Positions 36,201 to 46,300 of a stretch of 64,000 bases of DNA are shown here, in pieces. The stretch is from the NCBI RefSeq assembly GCF_036669915.1, contig NC_089319.1, forward strand, positions 13,126,471 to 13,190,470. The letters run 5' to 3'. The translations under genes and the position numbers were made by a program. The stretch is from Pocillopora verrucosa (Eukaryota > Cnidaria > Anthozoa > Scleractinia > Pocilloporidae). Below the pieces are notes generated by a model that was not told the origin of the DNA, did no database searches, and saw nothing but the letters and a program-made list of their open reading frames with translations. Numbering within the stretch: the stretch's first letter is position 1; each line of letters starts with the position of its first letter.

Positions 36201-38028
36201 CCATATATAATTTTTTTGCATTGTACAAAATATATGCCGTCATAGTAGCATAAGGCCCTTTAAAAATTTGTTGTAGAGAAATTTCAACAACATTCTTACA
36301 AGATGAAACTCCTAAATGAAAGGGACAGGAATGAAATTCCAATATAGTTGGCTGCGAAGGCATTGCTCAGCTTGTAGTAAAGAAAATAAATAAAAAAACC
36401 ATGATTTAGCTGGCTTTGTGATAGGTCTCTATCCAATAAAAAGGAAGCTAATAACCTTATTACAATTGCCATAAATCATTTTGCCTCCTACCAGCTGTCT
36501 GCTGTTTCCAGATGGTGTGTTTGAAATGAACAAGGATCAGATGGCAACCAGATTTGCCTCTTTGAGAAATTTCATCAAAAATCCAAACTTTTTTACAGCA
36601 ACTACCCACCCAACCAAGATCAATTTCCCAGGACATCAAACAGGTGCCAAATTAGCTCAGAGCTACTTTGGTGTTATGAATATCTCACATGTAAAGAGAG
36701 ATCAGTGTGGTAAGTATGTTCTATTTGTCACCCTTCTCAAAGGGATACCGACTATACTCATCCCTGATATCTACTGTTCTCCTTTTCAGGAGGTAGCCAG
36801 TAAAATTTAACAACTGTAGCATTTTTTATTACCACCAAAATTACTTAAAATTCTTGAGAATTTAACAGGTGCAAGGATTATTTGGAAAGAAAAAAGGGGG
36901 GACACTGAGTTTTATCAACTTTTTCCTCAAACCATAATTTCCCAAGCAGCAAACTTGCCTCACCTGCATCTACATTTGCATGTATGTTGTGCCAAGTTTA
37001 TTGTCATGCACAATTTAAGAAAACAATGCAAAAAATGCTAACCATTAAGAAAATAATTAAAATTATGATAATAAGTTCCTTTCAGTAAATGATGAAGAAA
37101 GAGTCAGACGTAATTCATGAGATTAATTTATAGCATCAATTTTTCACGATGTTCAAAACAATAGCACCAGTTTCTTAACTACAAGGATACTCCCTAGTGT
37201 CATTCGATCATTAGAAATTAAACAGTCACGCACCTAAAAATAAACAAATTCTGACGTCGACAAACAAGAACATCAGCTGATCGAATTGGCTGCGCTTTCG
37301 AGCCTTTCGTGGCAATCGGGGAAAGAGACTGTCAATGGTAGCAAAGAAAAAAGGAGGGATTTACTACTTTAATTAAAACAATAATGAAACCAATCGAGGT
37401 CAAAGTAGGAATGTCTGTGCTAAGCTCGCTCCGTCTGTAAGCAGCCTCTGAAAACAGTCAGATTTCTGACGACTTGGAAATTACAACAATCACTAGCAAA
37501 CATCACAGATAGTCAGTGCATGAAAGATGACAATGCTTTGCAAGGGGATGCAAAATATTAACGTTACTTATTAACTTTAGTTCTGGACCAAGTCAAACAG
37601 AGCAGGGGGTGGGAAGCAATTAGCATCCCTGCCGCCTTGAAAAAGTGAATATGTAACAAGCATACGTGAGACTTACCTTTGTTGGCAACCTCCCACGACA
37701 CTTCAAAGGTAAAATAGTGAGGCTCCTGATTCGGAACACCATCCCAAGGGCGCACTACGATGTCTGACGCCGTACTTAACGTCCTCTCCATACTGCGCTC
37801 ACAACCAACGCCGATATTACTCACAGGTATTCCCGCTGGCTCTAAGGATTGTATACCTGATCTAATTGTTTCCATGTCACCATCGGTCTGATCCCTTCGA
37901 CTCCTCATCAGAGCTCTTTGTTTTTGCAACTTCGAGAAAAAGGAAACCAACGGGATGCTTTCCGTGCTTTCAAAGAACGAAGTAAACAAACGGAAAATCA
38001 GACGGAAGCAAGATGATGGGTCGCACAT
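24218..38028 (-). CDS. GYS: Glycogen synthase (GT3 family)
   Basis: The enzyme adds glucose from UDP-glucose to glycogen. Nineteen exons join in frame to 742 codons plus TAA: 38028-37677, 36180-35999, 35370-35332, 35037-34885, 34318-34133, 33266-33137, 32873-32834, 31856-31779, 31675-31625, 31332-31263, 30774-30668, 29950-29891, 29486-29408, 28300-28187, 27891-27765, 27230-27073, 26195-26094, 25572-25492, 24337-24218. Visible signatures are KVGGIYTV (about 117), [29 protein letters not shown], the GT3 catalytic pair E583/E591 in [10 protein letters not shown], and the arginine cluster [18 protein letters not shown] that binds glucose-6-phosphate. RTLSTAS near residue 82 matches the N-terminal phosphorylation site, and [12 protein letters not shown] the C-terminal one. 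An in-frame TGA lies 12 bases before the first ATG, but Met80 (MERTLS, good Kozak) fits the human start better, so the first 79 residues are uncertain. Confidence 0.97.
27951..28010 (+). repeat. G-rich tract in glycogen synthase intron
   Basis: About 60 bases carry at least eight runs of three to five guanines (GGGAAGGGGAGGGGAGGGG and onward) on the strand opposite the gene. The sequence meets the simple G-quadruplex pattern several times over. It lies in the intron between exons 14 and 15, so the pre-mRNA carries the C-rich complement. Confidence 0.8.
28614..29105 (+). mobile_element. tRNA-derived SINE split by a nested insertion
   Basis: The 5' part (28614-28657) reads AGGCTTCGTAGCTCAGTTGA, with a pol III A-box-like TAGCTCAGTTG. 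The 3' part (29000-29105) has the B-box GGTTCGAATCC, then CGAAACCTGAATTTTTTCAG. Read together, AGGCTTCG and CGAAACCT pair like an acceptor stem with one mismatch. The nested insert is listed separately. The element lies in the intron between glycogen synthase exons 13 and 14. Confidence 0.8.
28658..28999. mobile_element. Non-autonomous insert inside the SINE, 9-bp target duplication
   Basis: TAGTATCTG occurs at 28649-28657 and again at 29000-29008, exactly where the SINE is interrupted, so it reads as a 9-bp target-site duplication. The 342-bp insert is partly palindromic: TTCGTCAGAGCGAA and ATGGAGCTACGCTATT on the left are mirrored by AATGATAGCGTAGCTCCAT and TCGCTCTGACGGA on the right. It ends with the GCTCGAAACGTCA/GGTGGCCAATTTACG module also present at 21885-22570. 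Confidence 0.7.
30238..30520 (+). repeat. MITE-like element, family A copy 1
   Basis: It opens with TTTTCAATTGAGTGTCGAAA and contains CAACCAATCAGATGCAAAAC, CCGCGTTTTCCCGCGC, TCTCATTGGCTCTTT and GATTGGCCGTTGTGATTAC, the same plan as 11687-11945. There is no coding capacity. It lies in the intron between glycogen synthase exons 11 and 12. Confidence 0.65.
32313..32642 (-). repeat. Foldback element family B, copy 2
   Basis: This is the reverse complement of the 22141-22442 element, running from TTAACAATTGGTTCAT to TAGCTATGTTATA. It keeps the internal palindrome GCATTCATCAAGATATGAAGC / GCTTCATATCTCAATGAATG and the GAGCAACTCTAGCTTCTTGA loop. Compared with copy 1 it has many C-to-T/G-to-A differences. 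It lies in the intron between glycogen synthase exons 7 and 8. Confidence 0.8.
33662..33732. repeat. 27-bp-arm hairpin in glycogen synthase intron
   Basis: Arms at 33662-33688 and 33706-33732 match at 24 of 27 positions. The outer ends are GATCATGAC and GTCGTGATC, and the 17-base loop reads GATGTCAGCTGGTTATA. All three differences are C/T transitions that would still pair as G-U in RNA. Confidence 0.85.
34376..34436 (+). repeat. ACTACAATAAT microsatellite
   Basis: The words ACTACAATAAT and ACTACCGTAAT alternate about five times immediately outside glycogen synthase exon 5, in the intron on its acceptor side. It is simple-sequence repeat DNA. Confidence 0.8.
35470..35660 (+). repeat. Dispersed repeat ending 'caatactcctagtggttttgtgcc'
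   Basis: The unit includes TCTTGGGCAAGACATTTCAC, AACTGCTTGGGAAGCCTGA, TTCCCATCTAGGGGATGTAG and CAATACTCCTAGTGG. A shorter relative lies at about 41625-41690 (AGCATCCTACCCAGCGAAGC, AATACTCCTGGTGGCTTCG). I recall this as an abundant coral element. It is non-coding and lies in a glycogen synthase intron. Confidence 0.55.
36512..36709 (+). other. Candidate orphan exon antisense to glycogen synthase intron 1
   Basis: A 198-bp open block is bounded by a good acceptor (TGTCTGCTGTTTCCAG) and a good donor (GTAAGTATG), both in phase 1, and reads without stops for 66 codons. The end, [16 protein letters not shown] and onward into KYV past the donor, has the rhythm of an Ig-like domain C-terminal strand, but I do not recognise the protein. 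It could be an exon of a nested + strand gene, a relic, or chance. Confidence 0.35.
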
Positions 38029-39377
38029 TCCATGTATTCACAGAGCATCCACGAAAAGTCTGTTTTTTTCTTAAATACGAAAAAATAGAACGCGATATTA
38101 CCTTCGCTTTCAAAGATCTATTGGAAACTGTAAAAACCTTCCCTTTTCTGTATTTTATGTTTACGCTCACATGATGTAATAACAACTGAAACGGTTCATC
38201 GATTGAATGTTGGCATGTGCGACCCTCGTGTTTAGAATGGACTTACAGACTTAAAATGTCACCCAAACGCATGTACATCAAAGTCAATTTCCGGAAGTTC
38301 CCTGAAATTTGTTATTTCTCCATCACATCAGTGGGAACCTGTTTCAACCCCTTCAATATCCTTTAAATTATTTTATGGAAAAAAGTTGCTCAAATTAAAA
38401 AAAAAGAAAAAAAACCGAAGCAACTTACTCTTAGCGCTTAGCTAAGTGGTATTTCGTCGTCTTAAAGGATAGAGCACCTATTCCAAACACGAGATTTTTT
38501 TTATCAAACGCTTTCATTTCTGACTTTAGATGGTGCTCTACATTTTTTTGGCATTATGAATTCTCCTGAGAAGGTTGATAACTTTGTGCAGCTGTCACAG
38601 GCATCTGAGGTTCAACCAGAAAGATAACCCACAGAGGTACCATAGATATTGTTTATCCTCCAACCAGACACTGTTACTTTCTCACCCATTCTTCGAACTA
38701 CGAGCAACTCATTTTGTGTGCATCAACTCCCAAAAGCGATTTTTTTAATGTTGCAAACGTTACTTTTACGCTGTTTTAAGGCTTTGTTGTGGTATAATAT
38801 GAGAAAGAAATACTTACAACACGTCCATATGGGCATCAGGCGTGTGATGCGTGCAAGGATAGCCAAGATTTTTGTTTGTTCGTTTGGAGGGTTTGTTCAA
38901 AGTTTGCGGGGAGGTTTGATATTCAGCTAAGGACAAATCGAACTGCAATCTCTTCTCGAATTTCAAATCTGTTCCCTTGAATTGATCTTTTTATAACTGA
39001 CAAGCCTCCGGGCATTCTAGGAGTTTTTTTTGTGAACTTCAATCTGCTGTAATTCAAGTCAAGTCAGATTTGCTTGTAAAGTTGATCTTTGAAACCAAGC
39101 TGCAATCAGCCCGAAATTCTTCAAACGCTTGTTTTGGGGTTTTCTCACGTTAATTAATCTCTTAGGGAGCCTATCATCCTATTTATGCTCTGCTCGATGT
39201 TTCCGAAAAATGCTCGTACTTTTCCGTATGTTCAAAAATATTAAATCCTTTCCTCAGTGATTACGGTTCATCTTATTTAGTTTATTCCATGACAAAAGGC
39301 ACGTGCTAAGTCGCGTGATAAGATATGGGTACGTGCCGATTTCCGAGCTCGTGGATCAGACATTGATCACGCTACTT

Positions 39378-39655
39378 CTAGCACAGGTGGCCCAAGCTCC
39401 AGCTGTGATATAATCATCTTGCAAAATAAGAGTCATGGCGAAATTAAGTGTTTGTATGGGAATATTTACGACCGCTCTTAGGAATAAAAAGTACGATGAA
39501 ATTCTTGATAAAAAAAAACCTCACCTTACTTCCACAGTGCATCGCTTGTTATCTGACCGCTTGCCATGTTAAAAGGAACTCATTTTAGCGAGTTATCCAT
39601 TTCTAGCTTTATTACGTACATTTGAGAAGCACCCTTGGGCCACCTGTGATTCTAG
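39378..39655. repeat. Possible MITE with CTAG...CACAGGTGGCCCAAG inverted ends
   Basis: CACAGGTGGCCCAAG at 39382-39396 is exactly inverted as CTTGGGCCACCTGTG at 39634-39648, and CTAG flanks both ends (39378, 39652). The internal 240 bp is non-coding. The symmetry suggests a small non-autonomous DNA transposon, though only one copy is seen. Confidence 0.6.
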
Positions 39656-40312
39656 TCGCTTCATGCTGCAGAAACTATTATTTAGCTCGCGGTAGCAATG
39701 AACCAGTCGACTCTAAATATTCAACGTAAATGGACCCTAATTTCAAACGTATCGAACAACATATCACAATAACACGAAATGTTTGATCTTTACTTTTATT
39801 ACGTTCTTGATGGTTTATCGCACCAGGCAAACTCGACTTGAAACTCCTCTGGTTAATTGACTGCTCAATCTTCTGTCGGCGCCTCAAATGACTGATGTGT
39901 TCCGTAAAAAACCAGCATAATGCGTCAAAGATTTGTCGACTATTTTTACTGGCGATAAAAACCAATGTCACAATGACGGGCTCTTCCTCAGTTCAAAGGG
40001 TAGACGAACACGTAACGTTCTGTTTCGCGAAGCAGAGCCGAAAGCGCAAGGACTGCAAGAGCGCAAGCAAGAAAACAGAAAATACCACCATTCACCTTTG
40101 TTTTAGGCCTTAAAACCATCTTTTCCAACTGATTCTTTAATGAAGGTCTTATGCTAAGTCCTTTCCTATCTCCCTCGTTAACAGAAGGAAAGGCAAAACG
40201 CAAGACATCGGTTTCTGGTCACGCCTCATAGACCTTCGACCCTTGGTACGGAGATACATTTCTGCAAAGGTCGATATTTCAACAAATCCTTGATTTCTAT
40301 CATTAAATAATT

Positions 40313-40318
40313 TTTATT
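40313..40318 (-). terminator. SAMM50 polyadenylation signal
   Basis: AATAAA on the minus strand lies 17 bases after the SAMM50 stop codon. It is unusually close to the stop, so a more distal signal may also be used. Confidence 0.5.
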
Positions 40319-40334
40319 GTGAGCGAAGATGGTG

Positions 40335-43300
40335 TTAAAGGAAGTTTATCCCAACACCAACTTGAATTCCATGGTTAACACTGAAGAAAAAAAACAATGA
40401 TAAAACTATTGGTATTTCATTAATTTTTGCCATTTTCAACAAACTGAAGAGGAAATTGATTTATTCTGTGTCTAGCTACATCATCGTGAGTTGTCACTAT
40501 CAGTCAAACCTTTCAAAAGTTCTTTTTAAGAGTTTTGTTTCAGTACAGCACGTTATGTCTTCTTGTTTCATTATCTTTGCTTTTTCTATATTCTTCTCCA
40601 AGTTTCAAAATAACGTTCCCATGCTTCAAATGAATTATGAACTCTATATATTGCATAACACATCATCTAGCCATTTTTTCATCAAATCTTGTAGGCCTTA
40701 AGTCGTTTAATGTAACGTCATCTCACCTGTCTGTATTTTGTGCTGCGATAGGAAAACAGTAATTTAACTCCACCCGAGCAATTCCAAGCATGAAAACCAG
40801 CCCAGCTCCACAGGACCACCGGATCTTTTCTCTTAACGAATTAAATCTGCTTCTCCACGGAAGATCTGAAAAAGACAGGTCTTTGTTGAGGTGTTCAAGT
40901 TTGAAAAAGTAACAATTAAAACCCCCTCCCCTTTTCCCCCAAGAAAATACACCATTCACAAAATTGTTCTTTCATATACTTGACAGTAGCATACACTTAT
41001 CACACAATGATATCAAGTCCTAATTCAATCTGGCACTGTTCTAAGTTTTTAAGTATCAGTAAATTAATGGTACCTGTATAAATCTCGTCAAACTTACAGG
41101 CGGTGGTGTTTTGGGAATTCAATGACAGACAATTACAGAATTCGGTATTTACAAAGAGGCGAGAATTATCAAGGCCTTGTTTTTTTTTTTATCCACCTAA
41201 ATCTTCGGCTTCAGCAAACCTCAGTCTTTAAAGTTCTCGCTATCGCGTTCAAACTTTCATCCCAAATTCAGATTTTTTAGCTACTTGGACAAATCCCTTG
41301 CAAATATCGCGACCTTCATAGGATTGTTAAAGTTTAAGTTTAAGTTTAACTCTAGTCATACTTGTGTCAAGTGTAATCAGATTTCCAGTGTTGACAAATA
41401 AGTGTGTTTTGATTCTGTCGCCCAGACCACCTCGTCCTGGTCTGAACGGCAAGGGCGTGTATACGTGAAGTCCTGCTGCCCAGTAAGCATCCGCTCCCAA
41501 AGAATCATCTACAAACAAACATACTGTGCATGAAGTTCCTCAAAGGATATAACGGGACTTAAAACTACACATTGGGCCTGATAAAGTTCGTGTTCCTTTT
41601 TTGAATGACAGGCGCTGATGATAGCCAACGACCGACGATGGATTAGCATCCTACCCAGCGAAGCAATACTCCTGGTGGCTTCGTATTTTGTAAAACGGGA
41701 TAACCCTACCCTTTTTTCGTACCACATCAGCTTTTGGGAATGTGATTTCATCAAACACACTATTTATCCTTCTTGTGCGATACTTACTTTCACTTCTCGG
41801 CCCAATCCCTTTTGAGTTAAATCCTCGTACGGACAGTGAACCTCCAAGGAATAACCTACGTAAAGAAAAAAAATACGTTTGCAGCATACATATTGAGTTC
41901 TAAATAATTCACCAATTTGATAATCAACTCAAATGTAACTTCACTTTTGAAAGACTTACTAAAGTAGCAAAAATTAGCCTAGGCTATAATCCGTTGCGCC
42001 GTCTATTCTAAAAAGCAAAACAACTCTAACAACAAAACAAACAAATAAACAAAAGCAAGACAACAGGCCCTTCAGTGTAAATAAGCAAGCGACAAGGTTG
42101 AGCCATCTTGCCTTCCCTTCTTCCCTTTTCTGCATAACATGATTGATTTAATGAAGGATTTTTCGTCTTGTCACGACCGTGGGACAAAGAAAAAATTCTG
42201 AGTCCCCAGGAGGAATCGAACCTCAGACCTTCGGATTTCACGCTCCGATGCCCACTGAGCCACAGAGACTCCATGGTGAGCGTGGTCTATTACGAAATTC
42301 ACATGACACGCGTCCTGCATACCGCTAGGTTCAGCAATTTCGATAGCGTCATGTTTGTAAATAGAATAAGAAAGATGCTAAATTTGGAACTATCTTTCAC
42401 TATTTCTTTACCGAGCTCAAAATTTACCATCTTTCTTCTTCTATTTACATGATCGATTTAGTCTGCCTCTTTACGAATCACATGAAGAACTTGACAACCA
42501 CATCGGATTTTCTATTCCAATTTCAGACCAAATATCGTTGGGAAAGAAATTACATATCTGTAATACTGGTCGACCTAATACTTAATTGTTGTTAGGGTAA
42601 AGTAAAGCGTTTACTGTCATTATGGACAAATGCCTTGCTGGTAAATTGCATCACAAATCAACCCTACCGATCACTTATTTTTGATGGTGTATTAAACAAT
42701 GGATGTAGACTTCCTCCTTGAAACGACCAGGATAAAATCTGCCAAGATACAAGTAAATGCAAACTCAAGGACTTGAATGAGTGTAGCAAAAATCAGGGCT
42801 GTGCTATAAAACAGCATGGGTTCTCAGGGGAAAAACTTGTGTCCTTTTGTAAATTGTGTAAATTTGTGTGTAAGAACGATTTTAACCCAAAGAGAGTGAG
42901 AAATAAGGAACAAAAATTAGTGCACAGATTTTAATCCCTTATAATTAATACTCTACTTGAAGAATTTATCTATGTATCTAGAGACTATATCTATATCTAG
43001 ATATCTTTTTCTATTTATCTACACTGCCTTATCTATGTATACAATATAAAAACTTCAACAAGCAAAATTAAAACTTCTCTCCCTCTGTAATCCAATAGCA
43101 AAGAAAGACAAAATATATACTCACCACATCTTTCAGAGGTTCTACACTTTGTTGATATTCGAAGTTGTGTTTTAAGAACATAACATCTCCACCCAAGCCT
43201 GCAAATTCCTTACACAGAGAAAATGGAAAAGAGCATATTTGACTGTCACTGATACTATTTACTTTGCATATAGGCTTGTGATTGAAATCACACAAATTAC

Positions 43301-46300
43301 AATTTTGCTTGGAAGCTACCTCCCTTTAAGCCACCGATGAGTCCTCATATTCTTAGTGGTTATTAGGGAGGTTTGTCTGTACCCTAAAAAGCATTGTATA
43401 TACATGTTTACATCAATTTTATATAGTAACTTTTTTGTAAAATCTACCTGTGCAAGCTTTATGAAGTATCCATTGGTTGGAAGTGCAATATGGTTTCTTT
43501 TGTCCATTATTACAGTGTGCTGAAAATGTACCACAGACACATAGTCTAATAAGTAGTTAAAAGTGTATGCAAATCAAGTCTTGTCCTAAATACACCTCTA
43601 ACAGTTGTAAATGATGAAAAATTTAAATTTGATTTTTCACCTTAAGGGCACTCTTTATTGAATGTCCAGCCTGTTCTCGAATTGCAAAAGAAGCATTTTT
43701 TGCCAGTCCTGTCACTTCACGCCATGTTCCCTCCCAGGAAACACAGTGCTGTCCAACAATGGAGGGAAACTGAAAGAAAAAGTAGATGTTCAGACTACAT
43801 CTATGTTACATTTACCTGACAGTTCTGGGTTAAATGCATGTTAACCAAACCCTTATACTCTATTTAACAAATAGACTCTGTGTTCTCATGTGTGTGTTCA
43901 GTCATAGATCAAAGATGACATTTAAATGTGGTAAGAACAAAAAAGTGGTACACAGGGTAATGCTGAGTGTATTATTGACATACAGCATGGATAGACGCAC
44001 AATTTTAAATGGACTTTTGTTGTTTTATATGATAAAAAATAATATAGTTAATGGTGTCTTTCCTCCAATAGATTATTAATAAGGACCAGTCTGATCCATG
44101 TATAGTTCAGCTTATTATAAAAATTAAATTTACCATATAATCCATTGACAGTCCCTGTGTTGCCTCCCAGTGAGAACAAAATGGTACATCTGTGGTAGAT
44201 TTTTGAGCTGCAATTGTAAAACTATCCAATATTGCATTAACAAAGGCTCTCTTTACAATTGAATAAAACAAATTTTTGAGTTATCTTAGAAGTAAACTCA
44301 CTTTCTCCCTGGTGTTCCTGGCGTAGGCTTAATGAAAGCAAGCTATAATGATATAAAAATTTAAATCAAGATTAAGTTTCAATGGGAACTATATTGCAGT
44401 GTAAACCAATATCCATATGATGGATTCCCACAAGGTGTGGACATTCTATTTAAAAAATAAAGTATTGATTTCTCACACAGAAAATTCAAATCCTATTCCT
44501 TTGCTTCTCTTCCCTTTCCAACCCCAAATATAAAATTATATTGTTAACCACACTTGAGAATTTAAAAACTTTTACAGTTCTTCCTGTCATTCATGGTCAG
44601 TTTTTAACAATACAAATTTTTCATTTTGACCCCTTTAATACTAAGGGTGACTAGTATTTAATTTCTCCTACAATATAACCCCTAAATCAAACATGAAGGT
44701 TACAGGAACAATGGAAATGATCACCAGATACAGCAGGTTTTAATTTTTAAGCAAATTCTCCTTCTAAGAACCTGAGGAAATGTATAGAGAACAGTATGGA
44801 AAATATACAAACCAATGTTAGGGCATTGGAGAATTAAACACTCCTAGTGTTGACAAGCTTCTCACATTTGTATCACCCCTGGATCAAAGGAAGAAACCAC
44901 CCTAACTATCTTTGGTTAATGTTTATTCAATATGTGAAAGTTTTTTTTGTCTAGGAAGGTACAACTGTAGGATGTTTGGGGCTGATTACAGTGATTCTGG
45001 TAGGGGTTATATCCACATGCATCAGACCCAAACAGATTTCATAACAATCCAAATGTATCAAAAAGTTACCTGATAGGACATTCTGGTTCTTGTGCCAAAT
45101 GAAAGATCTGCCTTAACTTGCTCAGCACGACCAAACACATTATTGAGTGAACAACCAAACATCTGTAAACAAAACAGAGGCTACAGAGTTACAGAGGACT
45201 CACTGTTGGGTGAGCAAGTAACAATAAATAAATAAATAAATAATCATCATCATTATCATCATAAAATAGAAAGTCTAGATTTCTAATTTCTCTTTACAGT
45301 ATCACTGCTGAACCAAACACAAAAGTCATGAGAATTAAGGAAGAGATCATCACCTTAAGAAGCTCTTGATTGTTTAACAAATTCTATTTATGAGTATTAT
45401 GGGAAACATAGAGATCAGCACATTTATGGACACGTATATTAGACTGTAAAGAGTTTAGGATTTTAATTAGGGACAAGTCTACAGTAGATAAGCACTTGAA
45501 AAGCATCTACATGAAGACTAGTACAGGCACAAAAGTGGACAAGTAGCTATCCTTAGGCATGTAGAACATGTATGAAACAGCTCTGTCATACTGTAGTTAG
45601 CAAATCTTGTAAAAAATAGCCTCCAGCTTCATGGTTCATCATTTGTGATCTTAGTGCACTATCTCCGTTCTGTAAAACCCTCAATCCTGATTTCTTTACT
45701 GTCATCTCTCAAGCATCTTTTCCATCTTCTCAAACCAATATTATGTGGTTTGCGTTAACCACTAGGTTCTATGAATGTTGACTTTTTTTCCATTACCTGA
45801 AGCACTTTGTTTAATAAATATCAAATGGATTATTAACCTACCATATTGCCTTCATTGTTACCAATTTGAGTTCCTGTACTACTGGTAAGGAGTCTTTTTT
45901 CTTTTACATGGAATGTCACATCATACCCATTTGGGTTTATTGAGTGATCTACAAATTGACCCATAATCCAAAGTTATTTCCTCAATAATTCTCTCTCAGT
46001 TAGTTAACCAATATTATGCCTAATTGGGAAATATAAAGGGAAGTGGGACTGAAAAAAGGGACTAAATGTGAGGACAGAGGCACTGAAAAGCTCCACTGCT
46101 TCACTCTATACCTGTGCTAGCAATGACTACATGGGCCATTCAGGCTAACTGCAGCTTAGCTTGAATGTAAACACTAATGCAGTTTGAAATTCAAGTTAAA
46201 GTTTAAGTTATAGAAAACAGGGGAACTATGCATTACCTCACCAGGGTTACTGGGAATTTACAACTTTCCTGCTGATGGTAGATTATAACTTCTTTATTTA

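Larger units (their letters stand above)
38029..40334. other. Intergenic region between glycogen synthase and SAMM50
   Basis: No gene was recognised. The part next to 38028 should be the glycogen synthase promoter and the part next to 40335 the SAMM50 3' end. A possible MITE lies at 39378-39655. The remainder is AT-rich sequence with no supported structure. Confidence 0.55.

Noticed and set aside
36900..37560. Coding content in the rest of glycogen synthase intron 1
   Set aside because: No splice-bounded open block or family similarity was seen.
42193..42272. tRNA gene on the minus strand
   Set aside because: A- and B-box words are present, but the anticodon arm is not tRNA-like and the sequence continues into a SINE body; annotated as a SINE.
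44134..44210. SAMM50 exon 8 starting at the nearer TTGCAG
   Set aside because: That start shifts the frame. Starting at 44221 gives [11 protein letters not shown] in phase with both neighbours.
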